DNA of 64,000 nucleotides from contig JADWOT020000003.1 of assembly GCA_036345935.2 (NCBI GenBank), positions 16,014,509 to 16,078,508 on the forward strand, written 5' to 3'. A program made the position numbers and the translations under genes. Below are positions 20,240-33,600 of this stretch, one piece after another. The notes beneath the pieces were generated by a model, which made no database searches, was not told the DNA's origin, and saw only the letters and a list, made by a program, of their open reading frames with translations. The first letter of the stretch is position 1. Each line of letters opens with the position of its first letter. The stretch is from Taenia hydatigena (lineage: Eukaryota; Platyhelminthes; Cestoda; Cyclophyllidea; Taeniidae).

Positions 20240-21161
20240 TGCAGCATCCTAAGGCTCCCTTAAAGGCAAAAGAGGGCAAATGCTAGGGTAGAATATATAT
20301 ATTCAACGGACAGAGAGAAATAGGCTGCTAGCATGGCCCGGATGCCAGCCTACGCAGCTAGGGCAAGATGGCTACCCCTGTGTCCCTGACCAAAAACGGG
20401 TAGTTCAAACAAACAATGTATTACATTGCCCCTCTCCTCTTTCGAGCGTCGTCCCTGACGTGCTCCTTGGTACACCTCCCGTGTCAGCCATCACAACACA
20501 ATCAGTGCTGCAACAAGCACCCACGAGCTAACCATGTCAGTCGCCAACATTCCACGCGATTGAGGCGATGCTTGACACCAACGTCAGTCATCCCTCTTCA
20601 CAGTGCATTGCACTTCGAGTTTCGCCTGGCTTGGGAACAAAGTTCAGAATGAGTGGTTCTGCCGACCATCAGTATGTCCGTAGGGGGCGTTAGTACGCCG
20701 ATCTCCTTAAGCAAGTGCATTAGGGGTAATCTTTGGAACAAAGCTTTCCAGGTGGTCCATGACTAGTGTCGCTTCAGTTGTTGACAGCTTTCTTGTAGAA
20801 CACGGAGAAGTGGTAGATGCTGGAGGTGGACGTCGTTCGTGGCCCATCCGTAGCACATGCACTTCTTTCGCACCACTGCAACATGCCGCAGGCGGTAGAG
20901 ATCGGGATGAAAACTCTATAGAGTCGAGTCCGCTTTCCGTTGCCACCAATGTAGCGTCTCGAGGCTGCCTCGAAGGCAAAAGAAGGCAGAATGCTAGGGT
21001 ATATATATATATATATATATACATTCAATGGGCAGAGGTGGCTGGCACCCGAGCCATGCTAGCAGTTTATTTTCTTCTGTCCGTTGAATATATATACATA
21101 TATAGGTTCTACCCCAGCATTCTGCCTTCTTTTTCCTTCGAGGGAGCCTCGGAGCGCTACA
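20240..21161 (-). mobile_element. Rearranged TRIM retrotransposon (copy G)
   Basis: Minus-orientation element. The 3' LTR is 20240-20425 (186 bp); then come the polypurine tract complement (from 20426), a 524-bp interior matching copies A and H, and the primer-binding site complement ending at 20949. The 5' LTR starts normally at 20950, but after about 89 bp switches near 21038 to the opposite orientation and ends at 21161 with ...CGCTACA, the end of a + LTR. The flanks (CTTAT left, GACAT right) do not match, consistent with rearrangement after insertion. Confidence 0.85.
20950..21161. repeat. Imperfect palindrome made of two opposed LTR pieces
   Basis: The left arm (TGTAGCGTCTCGAGGC..., AAAAGAAGGCAGAATGCT) and the reverse complement of the right arm (TGTAGCGCTCCGAGGC..., AAAAGAAGGCAGAATGCT) pair over about 50 bp. 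Each arm carries an AT tract inward of the paired part. The centre lies near 21038. The DNA could extrude a cruciform and any transcript could fold into a hairpin. Confidence 0.85.
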
Positions 21162-21692
21162 GACATAGTTGGTGTGACGGAACAAGGTTACTCATGGCTT
21201 TGACACATTATGCCTCTAGAAATTTCTATTAGTGAATTCTCTGCACAGTGTCCCAGTAAATCACTTACTTATGACCTTTTTAGATTTTCATAATATTTTC
21301 TCAGAAACATATCAAAATTCAAGTTCTAAAAGTTTCAGTTTACTAGAAAGGCACTTTTATTAGCAATAAAATGTTTTTGCGATGATTACACAAAATAGAA
21401 TTAACATGCATGTTTACGAAAGCTCAAGGTTTAAAAATTAAGAAAGCTTAGTAATCCCTGAAAGGATAAGAACAAGAGTAAACGAGTTATGTTGTTAAGC
21501 TACTTTAAAAACCGATAAAGCAATTTGGTTCTTAATGTGCGACTTAAACCAGTAGGAAATTCATTTTACGTCCTAAGCTTTATCACACGTGACCAACCTT
21601 GTTTCTTTTAATAAACTAAATGCGAATTCTCGCGATAGCGATAAAAAGCGGCGCAAACAGCCTGTTCTGCAGCTGGTTTTAGGGTCAGTGTG
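21162..21692. other. AGL upstream region
   Basis: AT-rich DNA before the AGL start. A pyrimidine run and AG (GGTTTTAG at 21675-21682) lies 10 nt before the ATG and could be an acceptor for a 5' UTR intron or a spliced leader (inference). CTCGCGATAGCGATAAA at about 21630 is a small imperfect palindrome. Confidence 0.4.
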
Positions 21693-24600
21693 ATGGCGAA
21701 CCAAGTTGTGGACTATTATCTTACGCTTGGTATGAATACCGAGACCTCGTTTTATAAAGTAAAAAGAGGTATGCTTATGTAGTTTAAGCGTTCTTAAGGC
21801 TCAGACTGGGTTATTCGGTTCAAGCTCGATGAAACACTTGTCGGGAAAAATGTGAGGTTTTTTACAAACTATCCCGTGAGTGGGAAGAAGTTCGTTCGTA
21901 CAAGGTTCTATGAAGTCTCTATCACATTACCAAAGCCATCACTAAAGAAATTGGACCGTTTTGATGACTACTTTGTTCTGGGACCTATACAAGTCAGTGG
22001 CGCTTTTCACTTTGTCTTTACAACCGATGGCTCCACCTTTACACAAGAGATGAGCGACAGCAAGGAGCTGAGAACTACTGGCGGACGGGGCTACTTCGTC
22101 GTTGAGAGCCGATTCGCTGCGGGGGACCCCGAGAATCTTGATCGCTTTGCGCAATGGGATCTCGAAGGGGTGGTTTTGCAGACTTACATTTCCAAAAATC
22201 TGGGCCCTTTCTCTGAGTGGCGTGACCGACTTAGAGTTGCATATGAGTGCGGCTACAATATGATTCACTTTACTCCTATTCAGGTGACCTGATGTGGCTC
22301 TTTTCCCGTTCGTATTCATATGTATAGACCCATTTGCTTTGCCACTTTTAGGAGCTGGGCATTTCGAATTCGGGCTACTCTCTTAAGGACCAACTTGTAG
22401 TTAGCTCGGCCTTTTCAGACCCTTCAGCTATCAAAAAGGTCGGCTGGGAGGATATTGAAGAGCTGGTAAAGGAGATGGAGACTGAGTGGTCGATTCTGAG
22501 TATGTGTGATTTGGTGTTGAATCACACCGCAATTAATTCGCCCTGGCTTCATGAGCATCCAGAGTGTGGCTACAATTTGGAGAACTCGCCTCATCTTGTA
22601 CCTGCTTTTCTCGTTGATCAAGCCATCTGGAGAACCACTTTGCTTTGTGCCGAGGGCAAACTGGTAAACAAGCACATCCCTCCGGAATTTGGAACCGGTG
22701 ACACTCATGTAGATGCCTTGCGGAGTTACCTGGTCGACCAATTTAAAGAACTTAGGCTGCACGAGTTCTACCAGGCAGATATTGATCTGGTTTCTGAGGA
22801 GTTTAAAAAGTGGCTCAGTAAGTGCCCGACGTTATTTGATAGGTGATAATCTTTGGTTTTTTTATTTATCCTCTACCCTCCCTTTAATGATGTAGGTGAA
22901 CCTTTCAGGGGCAGTTGTCCTTTGGGTTTTAGTACAACTTGGACATTGAGATGCTTCAATTACTGATCCAGAGTACTATGTTGAAGATTCTCTCCAAAAC
23001 ATTGGCGGTTTTTTGAACCTTTGAATAACTTTAAGTGAAAGACGTCAGTTAACCTGATTTTCTATCTATTTTACAACTTTTTTAGCTGATTTTGGATAGG
23101 TATGGTTTCTATCCAGCAGGGTATCACAATTTCAAAATAAAAGCTTTGTGAACCAAAAAGCGATAGGTGCTAAACGGTGCGAATAGGATTTTTTCGTGCC
23201 ATCCATAAGCTTTAGTTATTGTGCTAATGCGGCTGCCTATAAATCGAATTCTATCCAGTTTTTCTTGATTGGGGTAGTTTTTTGTTTCATTTTGGCCCTA
23301 TTCCTAGCATTACTAAGTCAGTAATCGGTCGTTCTGCAGGAACAACGAGAATTTTGACCAACCAGTAAACCTAATCTACTAGAATGATGTAGTTACTACT
23401 TATAAGGTGACTTACATCTCCTGTCGCTATAGCACAAGTGTTTTCTTGTTTCGTTGTGGCACAAATTCCAGTAAATTTGATGAAGAACTGCTAACTAAGT
23501 AAAACTTGTAAGCATCTTGAGACCAAGAACTTTTCACATCGATTGTATTATTTTAAATTTGAGAAATACATTTGTGGATAGGTAGGGGATTCGAAACATT
23601 ACATTATCTTTCGCCGGTAGTGAATATACTGGGAGTATCATTCCGTCAATGTACGTAGGCGCTGAAAAGGCTCACGGGGTTGAGGAAATGCCTTGCGGGA
23701 TTAATATGCTTACTACATATTAAGTGATTTCACCACCATTTGATCTATCCTCTCTCGCTCAACAGCCGAGGGCTCTAACTCTCCGCCGTACGTGGGGTCG
23801 GATACCTCACTGACTCTGCGTATAGTGGGACCGCGCGCAGGCCGCCGGATGGGGGCGACGGTGGACTTCAGTATGGCTCGCGAAATCTTCGGTCATGATA
23901 CACCTGACGTAGCCGCACATAACCTTGGGCTTCGGCTTGCCGATATGAATCGAATTGCCGAGGAGACCATGGTACACAACCTCTTGTGCGCCGCTGACTG
24001 TGTTGCTGGCGGCGCCCGCTATCGATTTGTGGACCCTAACGGACCTCTCCTCGGTACCGTCTCGGAGTCAACGCCCCTGGTTGACAGGTAGGCTGGCATA
24101 TGCAAAAGTGAATGCAAGAAAATTCAGCATCCTGTTTGATTGTTCCTCGGACAAGCTTGCGTTGAGCCCTTAGAAAGTACTTATTCCCGGTATTTTTGAT
24201 CAATCTCGAAGGAGTTGGAGTAAATGCTGAACAATGGAAAGTGTCCCATGAACTAAGTGGGCATGAGTGTGCGTATAGAGCGAATGACTTTCGGAGAAAC
24301 AAATGAAAATCCAGTTGCTCATGTCGATCCAGGTTAAATCTGGAACTCAATTTTCGCATTTAAACAGTTTCCGCTGGAAGAGCTGGTCATTTCCCGCACT
24401 TTTTAATCGAATTTTTCGAAGTAAAAGATTGCACGGGCTAAACATTACCAAATTGAGAGGTTTTCATAGTGGTAAAGTCGAGTCAGGCAGTGAGAAACTG
24501 GCGATTTATGTGTTCTTATTAGGTACTTCCTCTGCCCCGAAGAACACATGCGAACCGCCGAGGAGGCAGAACGACTAGCAACTAGCGATCGCGCGAAGTA

Positions 24601-27600
24601 CGTAATGGGGTGTAACGGTTGGCTTATCAACAGCTGCAGCATCAAGAACTTTGCTGATGTTGACTCCAACGTCTATCTACGACGGGAACTCGTGATCTGG
24701 GGTGACTCTGTCAAGCTGCGGTAAGTTGGAAGCAGCAACAGCTTTGTGCTACAGGGGACAGTTTTTCAGGTCGATTGTATTGTGGCGTGTATTTGACAAA
24801 ATTATGAGAATGCCGATTTTGAAAGCACTTTAATGGGTTAGTTTGAAGCATCTACCTCAAGTAATTGCGAACCTTTCCGGCTACGGGAGGGTATGTTTTA
24901 TTTTCAGTGTTTCAACTTCGGAGATCCCCTTCTTAAGACCTTACTTAACTGTTTCAACTTTTCGGGATGAAACTGTTTTTTGAACGCGCATTCATCAGTA
25001 AGATGAATTTGGCACTGATCAAGCAATTAAGTAGATGTAATTTGATGCCTTTCCTACTTTTCCTGAAACAGCTCTGGATGGCTTTCGATTTCGGTCATAT
25101 TAGTGGGGATGTGTTGTAATCGCTACTACTCTTAATGTTTTGAACCTCGCTTTTTGGAAAAGTGTTAACTACTTGGGGAAAGAGGGGAGATATTTCCTTT
25201 TCCTTCATTTCAAATCGTTGGATATCATTTTCTCCATGTAGTTATTGTGGTAGAAATTTAGGTTGTTCACAACTTTTTGGGAGCAAAACTGTTACTTTTT
25301 GAGCGTGTATTTGGGTCAAGCATTGAGCAAATTTAATGAGTTAATATTGTTTCCTGGAATTTGAAATGCTGAACGCCTTCTTTTGTAAAATATGTACTTT
25401 TGTACGCCATTTCAGGGTCCTATTGATGTCAACGTAGTACCGGTACATGAAAGTTTGTAATAAAACGAAAGAGGAATCTAGTGATGTCATGTAAACAGTG
25501 GCGAACGTACTTCTGTAAAATCCGCGATATGCTTTATGAGTGCAGGCATTAGCTTTTGTCAAGTTTCAAAAGGTGATTTAGTTATTAATGCAGAGCACAC
25601 GTTTTTTGAACAGAAGTACACGGAAAGCATAGTGTGAAACTTTGCACCGTTTATGCATAGCGGTACATGCGGGCAATGCCCATGTACTCATCAGGATTAT
25701 TATTTTCCCATCTTTTAAGTTCCTGGTTTTGGATTTATGTAATTCCAAACAATGTCCCCGTATCATCACTGGTATTCGCTGCCATTGAAATGATGAAGTT
25801 TTAGTTACATGTAGGCTTGCAATCTCATTTCCTACACTCATACATAGTCACGTTTCCTTTTTGCTCAACATTAGTTTTCAAAGTGCAGAAAACTCAATTC
25901 TCAAGGTGTCACTGACCAAAGCTACTATAATATGTTGAAGCTAGACTTCTGTAAGAATATGATGCGTTTTCAAAGTAGGTTAGTCCAGTCTTTTAACGGT
26001 CTTTTCTTTTGTGATCGTTCCTTAAAAGTGGGGAAAATCTCTCAATGTGAACTCAACTTAGGCATGACTCCATCCTAGCGTCCATTCATAATATCATCTT
26101 TTCCCAAAGAGTATAATAATATCGTTAATACCCTCGAACGTGGGTTGATAATCAATGAATATTATTAAGTTCAAGTCTGACGAAATAGCACTAATACGCC
26201 TATCGCTTTCAATTTCGGCTGTTCCTGAACACAGTCCTGAGATCTCAAGCTCTTGCCTAGATCAAATTTAGGTTGGATCTATCACCCATCTACGTCAAAA
26301 TGAAATTTTTGCGGATTTTGTAGAATAACGAGGAAGGAGGTGTTTCAAACGTTTAGGAACTTAATGCTAGTACCATCTTCATCCTAGCTTTAGACCGACG
26401 AACGGTACATCTCAATAGATTCTAAACTACGTCCATTCAATTTATTGATAGGTCTCATGTCTATATGACTTTGAATCACTAGCGTGCTCAAGTGTACAAG
26501 CCTTATCGCCTTTTTCATAAGCACCATCTGCTCAAAGGAAGCCTTACCTTGCGAGCATTAAAATGATTTCGATGAACTGACGGTGACTGTCTGGTTTATC
26601 GATACTGAAGTTTTCTTCTGCTTCTTAAGGTATGGTGATAAACCTGAGGACTGCCCCTATCTGTGGAACCGCATGTTGGAGTATGCTCGTATAACGGCGC
26701 GGGTCTTCCACGGTGTGCGACTGGATAATTGCCATAGCACACCCCTTCATGTGGCACAGGCTGTTCTTGACGCCTGCCGAGAGGTTCGGCCCAGCATCTA
26801 CATCATTGGCGAAGTCTTTACTAATGACGAAAAGACTGACAACCTCATTCTCAACAAATTGGGCATCTGCTCTCTTATCCGCGGTGGGTTGAATTTCATA
26901 GGGATGGAAAGTATTAATTTTTCGTGTGACCTTTGTAGGAAAGATGGTTTGTTTTATGATGCAGAAGAAGGAGCTGTATTGGTGATCACTGGGGAGTAGG
27001 ATTAACATCATCCGCATCTTAGCTTGGAATTTGTCGAATTCTTGCCGAAATATAAGTCGTGGTAGCTCCTTCATTACAAGGGTTATCAGTTATTCGGGTT
27101 TCCCCAACTCTGTTTGGATGTCAGGGTATTTTTATTACTTGAACCAGCTCTATTGTTAATTTCCTTTTGAAATCTGAATATTATTGGAATCCGATCGGAG
27201 ATGTTTTATTCATCTTCAGATGGAGCAACCGTTGGGTATTTTAAAGCGTTGAAGTGATTTGAGCCAACTGTCTACTGAGTTGATCGTTTTTCGCTCTTTT
27301 TCGCGTGGACTTTGCAGAGTAGGTGGTGCCTCAGGATCAACAATAAGAAGAGACCTTTCAAACGTCTAGCCTGAAATCAGCTTCATTCTTTGGAGAAATT
27401 ACCGTAGTTAAACCGAGCCTCCCTTCCAGATTCGCATTCTTTGTTTGAAAAGGGATTTTTTGGATAGATTTATTTATTGTTTCTTCTATCATTTTCATTT
27501 ATCCTTCCCTTTTTTAAAGGAATATAGGGTCACTTTAACAATCTGGTTCTGGTAGATCCGAGGGTGATTGAGTTAGCTAATTCCAGGCTGTCGGGCTTTT

Positions 27601-30600
27601 TTAATCTTATAGAAGCCCTTTCTGCACACGACTGTCATGACGAGGGCCGACTGGTGCACTACTTTGGAGGACACCATCCTGCCGGCGGTTTCCCACACGC
27701 CGTACTGAAGCGTCGTCTCCTACCTACGGTGGCGCATGCCCTATTCTACGATCAGACGCACGACAATCCCGCTCCCGCTATCAAACGCACAATCTTCGAC
27801 CACCTGCCCTCTTCTGCGCTAGTCGCCATGGCGGCCTGTTCCTCCGCCTCGACGCGTGGCTACGATGAGTTGGTGCCTTATCAGATTGACGTAGTCTCGG
27901 AGAGGAGATTCTATGCAAAATGGGATACAGATATAAATGCCTCCACTGGCATGATTCGGGCCAAGGCGGCACTCAATCGTCTGCATCGGTGGATGGCTGC
28001 TAACAACTTCAATGAAACTTTTGTGGATCAGGTAAGATTTTCGAATGTAGAAGAATGTATTAGCGTCTGCATCAAGGGATTCTGAAAATTTCAAATTGGC
28101 AAAGTGCATGACTCGTGGATTCTCCGGAATCATGGGAACCTATGGGGGAGATGAGAGGTAGGTTGGAGAATTCAAGTGCTCCAAGGGAAAGAGAGACCTG
28201 GGTTGCGGAATTCCAGCGCATCGAAGGCCATTTTCGTTGATCTGATCTGCAATTCGGTGAATATTTAAAACCAGAAAAAAAACGAGGGGAAGCATTAGAG
28301 ATTATCGCTATGGAATTCTGCGAAATTCGGCGCTTAGTTCCATCTTATTATCGCAAGCGACCTTGAGCGTTTCATCCCGTCCTTATGTTAACGTTTGCTT
28401 GTGCGCACTTGTGTTGATTATAATATTACCAGGCAAAACGACCTGGATCAGCTCCTTTTCTCTCATCCCACAGGTGGATACTAACGTGATCGCCGTGACA
28501 CGTTTCTCAGCCGATACTGCGGAGTCGGTTGTCATGGTGTCGCATTCCTGCTTCTACGATCGCAGTCCACATCCGGCACATCATCCCTTCCGTAAAATTA
28601 TGCTTAACGGTCGGGTCCGACGCATCCTCATTGAAGCCCGCACTAAGAATCACTCTCTGGGAAACCCTATGGACGATTTCAAGTGGAGCGATTGCGTAGG
28701 TCGAGATTTAATTCGCAATAAAATGCAATTAACCCAGTAATTAACACTGTCAGTTCTAATTTTGATTCCCAAAAGCGTCGCACTTGTTTACGGTGACCTG
28801 GAATTTTTCGCGAAATTGATTTTGCCTACCATTATTCAAGGGACAATGCGATGCTACCAATTTCGACACAGGCATTCCCAGAATAGCAATGGCATTATTT
28901 CGTCATTAATGAGCGTTCAAGGCTGGCTTTAGCCCAAAGTTTGAATGAGGTCAACTCGGGGACTCAATAATCATTGGTGATACAAAGCATTCATTTGGTC
29001 TTTTTCGATTTAAATTCAAAAGCACATGCCAGACAAGCCAACTCAGTATTTCCAGGGTAACGTATATTTTAACGGCTTTCATAGGTCCTTCATCATTAGT
29101 TTAGCATAAATATTTACCGCTTTGGTAAACATACCTTCCTCTAAGCGCATACAGTCATATCTGCACTAGCGTGTAAATGATCATGTCTGCTTCATAGCCA
29201 TCTTTTTGAGTGCTTTACAGGGGTATTTTATTTCTTTAATTTTCACGTTTGTTAGCTTGAATTCTTTCTTGCCTGATGCATCTAAATCATGGCTCCACGC
29301 CACTGATCAATGTTATCCTCTGATCGTCCAACCTTGGCTCATCTGCGTTTTTGCGCGTCTTATTAGTCCATGCAAAGTAGACAGTCAATGTCTTAGTGTC
29401 TGGATTTTGCGTTGCAACTTAGTTGCAAGCTTTAAATGCTGGAGTTCAATCAATAATTATTCCTCTTTCAATGTCCATCATGTGGAGGCCTACCTTCACT
29501 GGCTGTGCTATTTCTTTGAGAATAGATAACTATAAATGACCTTACTCTGCTAGTGAGCAAGAAGATCCGGAAATTAAATGGCCTTGATTTCATTGGTTTG
29601 ACATCTATAAAAAGTGATTGTTTCCAAGTTTCCTTGTATACCCAGCTTGAATAAAATGACTTTGCTTAAACACAGTTCTAACCGATCTGGTACCTGATTT
29701 GCATGTTACTTTAGAAAAAATTAAAGAATTAAGTCCACTTTCATCTTAAGTAATCCTTTGCTTGCTAGGATCTCTCCTTTGTGAATGAAATAAATTTGTG
29801 CTTATTTCCGTCCACAGTACATCAATGGACTTACCAACATCTCCGTTGAGGTAAAGGAGGATATGGAGGTGTCAAAGAGCAAGATGTTCAAGGTGGTTCA
29901 TGTTGAGGAGAATGGTGGAATGGATGCCCTAGAATTCTACGACTTTCCACCCGGTTGCATCGTCGCCGTGAGCGTCTGTCTCAACGATGTTCAATCCGAA
30001 GCTCTAAGTCGTGTTCGTGGAACTCTTCTGCATCAGGTTTGTCAATTTCTTTCTTTGACGTTGCGTACTCAAGAGCTTGTTCTATTTTGCTCCAAATGCC
30101 TTCCTGTAAAAACACTTAGCTGCGCATTGTGTATGCACCTTATTTCAACTGGGAGGTCTTGAAGTCTCCTTTTGCTAGCCTACGAAATCCGACAAACACC
30201 TAGATTTCAAGTCATTGTGACCTTACCAGATTTGAAATTTTAGCTACTTTCCCTTTCACTTCCCCGTGTTTTATGTTTTCCCACCTATTTGGATAGCCAC
30301 TTTGCTCAACTCGCGTGGTTTCCAGAGATGAGATTATTGAACTATTTAGCTTTTTAGTTATTACGAAGGTAGGAATTGTACCGTACCTTTTAGCTGATAG
30401 TTCACCTCTGCGATCGCTTTTCGTTTAGCTCGTCATTGCCATCAAGACCAGTCTCACCTCAGACCCCTCATGAATTACTTTCAAGGAATCGATCACTGAA
30501 GCAGTAAATTTACTAAAATACATCATTTATGTTTTGAGCTGTTGACATCAATATTTTGATTCTAAAACCGGCCCACATAAACCGAAATAATTGAAAAGGG

Positions 30601-33600
30601 ACATTTGTACCCAAAGGTCTTATACTTTGGGGCTGAGAAGTTTAAGCTGGAATGCATTAGCTGGCCAAAAAAAGAGGGTTTATCTTTACAATACAAAATC
30701 AAGAGAGTTCTGAGGTGATTCATGCTTAACCAATGGCGACTCATTATTAATCCGTCCGGTTCCTATATCATGCTAGCTTATTTTGGAAGATCACCATTAT
30801 CACTTTGAAAACACATTTGCTTACTACCAATTTAATTTTTACGTTGGTTTTTGATTCTTAAAGGGCTACAGATTTCGATGTAGACTCAAGCTTGATTAAT
30901 CTCAGCCTCTTAGGTGCAGATTCTTCATGACACTCATGGTGCAATACTGGACTTTATTGAACTTCCCAAATCTTGTTTGGTTGTGTTACTGTACATCTTG
31001 TAGAACTTTATAGTCGTTGAAAGCTGGTGCGCTATCGGCAACTACCTGCATTAATGAATCTTTGAATTTCGACTATGACATTTTGGGGTTGCATTCAGTC
31101 TGCACGACTGGAGTTTTTGTTTGTTCAGAGCGGATGTGTTAGCTAAATGGCAGGGACGACAAATTACTCTTCGAATGCTCCTCTACCTGATTTAATGGAA
31201 AATAAAACTATTTATCTGTTTTCTCTCGATGAACATTGACGAAATAGTAGCGGCAGACATTTTAGCTTCTACTAGGGTCACTGCCAGTCATAAATTATAT
31301 TATATTTACCTCGTATAAGAACTTGCGTCTGTTTAATTGTCAACAATAAATTATTTGCAACAAAATCCTGTACTCCAACCATTGTCCATTAAGTAACTTC
31401 ACACTTGCAAGCCAGACACTTGGTTTCGTTTTGCCAACGGAGATGTCCGCACTATTAATGGTTGGTCTTTGATTTTGACACCCATACATATACTTCTCTC
31501 AGTTCGGTCGGCGATTACGCACCCTGGACATACGCAAGGTCTCTCTCCCCACAAACACCGTTGCTATCGCCGATGCCTTACTTCCCCTCTACCCGGATTC
31601 CGTGGAGCATGGTCTGATCAAACGTCTGATTAGCGAGCTCTCCCTCACCGACATCAACTGGCTCCTCTATCGTTGCGAGCGCGAGGAAAATGTGCCGGGG
31701 CTTCACCGTGCTCCCTACTACGTCCCACGTTACGGCGATCTGGTATTCTGCGGTCTGCAGGGCATTGTTTCGGTGATGCGAAACGTGGCACAGCATAATG
31801 ATCTGGGCCACCCCGTATGCCACCATCTGCGCGAGGGTTTGTGGCTTCTTGACTATCTCTATCAGCGAATCAGCGCACAGGATCCCTCGCGACCGTCAAA
31901 ACAATTGGATGCATTGTCGAGGGCGCTGAATCAACTCTTCCAGCCTATCTATGACCTCCCAAAGTACCTAATACCCGCAAACTTTGGCATGCTGGTCGGG
32001 TGTCTCTATCAGACTGTCATGGAGGAGGTAAGCCGACAGAATACCCGGGGCATTTTGAAAGCCTTGAAAGCTCGTGAGCATGCAACGAAAATCCAGGAAT
32101 ATAACATTAAGAGCTAGAAATTGAAATTTATAGTCCACAAGTTTTCAGGTGTGCTGTGAGGTCTGTTGATTAACTGGTTGTTTAAAATATTTTCCTAGAT
32201 AAGATTGGTTCGATTGGATTTGCGGCTGGGATTTTCGTTGCCAAGGTCTCCGACGATGTTTTATGATTTGAATACAAAGTGGGCTACTTTTATTTTGTCT
32301 CCTCCGTTTTAATTCATTTCACTTTAACTAGATAAGGGACGTGCGACATGAGAACTTGGATAGGAAAATCCAGGGGATTGCACATATTTGACACCAGCAG
32401 AGAACGGGACATGCTGACGACATTCTATTTATAAAATTTTTCATGAGCTCAAAGCATTTTTTAAATTTATGTGAGGAACGTCTCACATCTTGTTTGAAAG
32501 CTGCAAATTTTTCGCACATTTACTTGGGTGCATCTCTTTTCCCTTCCTTGCCCCAAATGTATTTTTTAGCCTTCAGGAGACGCTGCAGCCTAGAAATTCA
32601 CTTGCTGTGGCGTTAGTTCCACATAAACGAATGGTTGTATGCCCTTTTCGAAATTATTTCATATTTACCTAACAGTTTTAGTAGGAAACGGATTCCATGT
32701 CAAGAGGAGATGGCAAGTTAAGATATTGATCAATAAGGATGTCTTGGATTCACGTTGCTGTGTTTCTACTCATATGATTTCGAGCGCTGGTGTGGAAGTA
32801 AAAATGTCCTTGCGGTTAGGAAAACGGATTTTTCTGCAGACATGGAGTCGATTAATCGGATTTTTTTGGAAGTTCTCTCATCATTTGAGTGCTACTTGGT
32901 GGCTTTCCTTACGAGGCTTTTATAGAGATGATTTAAAGGCAAAATTTAATGATTGTAAGCAAGTACACATGAGGTTTCAGTACACGGCGATGACGAAATT
33001 CAAAATCTCCAAATTTTATGGAAAAGCACTAATTGTCACCAAAAACAGTTTAAATAGCCAAATGACGCCCTGTGCTCAAGATAACGCGGTTAAGGGATTT
33101 ACAGCTTAGCTTCGTGCTTGGCTGTCAATAACGTTTGTTGTGAAGGTATTACCTATCGTTTATGTGAAAGTTGCGACCATTCACTAAAACACTTCTCCCT
33201 TCGCATTTTTTTATGTCTGTACCCCGATGTTCCCTATGTTGTATGCTTTTTAGTGGATTCATAAAAAACCAATTTTAAGGTATTGCTCTTCTGTAGCACT
33301 CTAAAATGCCTCCACGAGGGGTACTGAAGGATGTGTTACGAATCCGGCTACTTTAAAGAATAAATTCACAAGTGCTACAAATATTGACGACAGCCAAACT
33401 TATCACTTGAGGAGGGGTAACGAAATGTAGAATTCGGAGAGTACATTTTGGTTTTGCCCATTGGGATTGGTCATTATTGATGTTTCATTTTGAATCGAAG
33501 GGTAGAATGACTGTAATCTTTCCACTGATCATTGCTTTTTTTCTACCTTTATAGATAGCAGTGCGCCTGGGTAAGTGGGCAGAGCTGGGTTCTTCGACAG

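Noticed and set aside
20707..21232. ORFs of about 100-157 codons within the TRIM interior and palindrome
   Set aside because: They recur at the other TRIM copies in both strands with frameshifts and no retroelement motifs. Poly-Tyr/Ile tracts come from the TA repeats.
32639..33109. 156-codon + ORF inside an AGL intron
   Set aside because: No recognisable motif, AT-type composition, and it does not splice into AGL; the flanking exons join perfectly without it.
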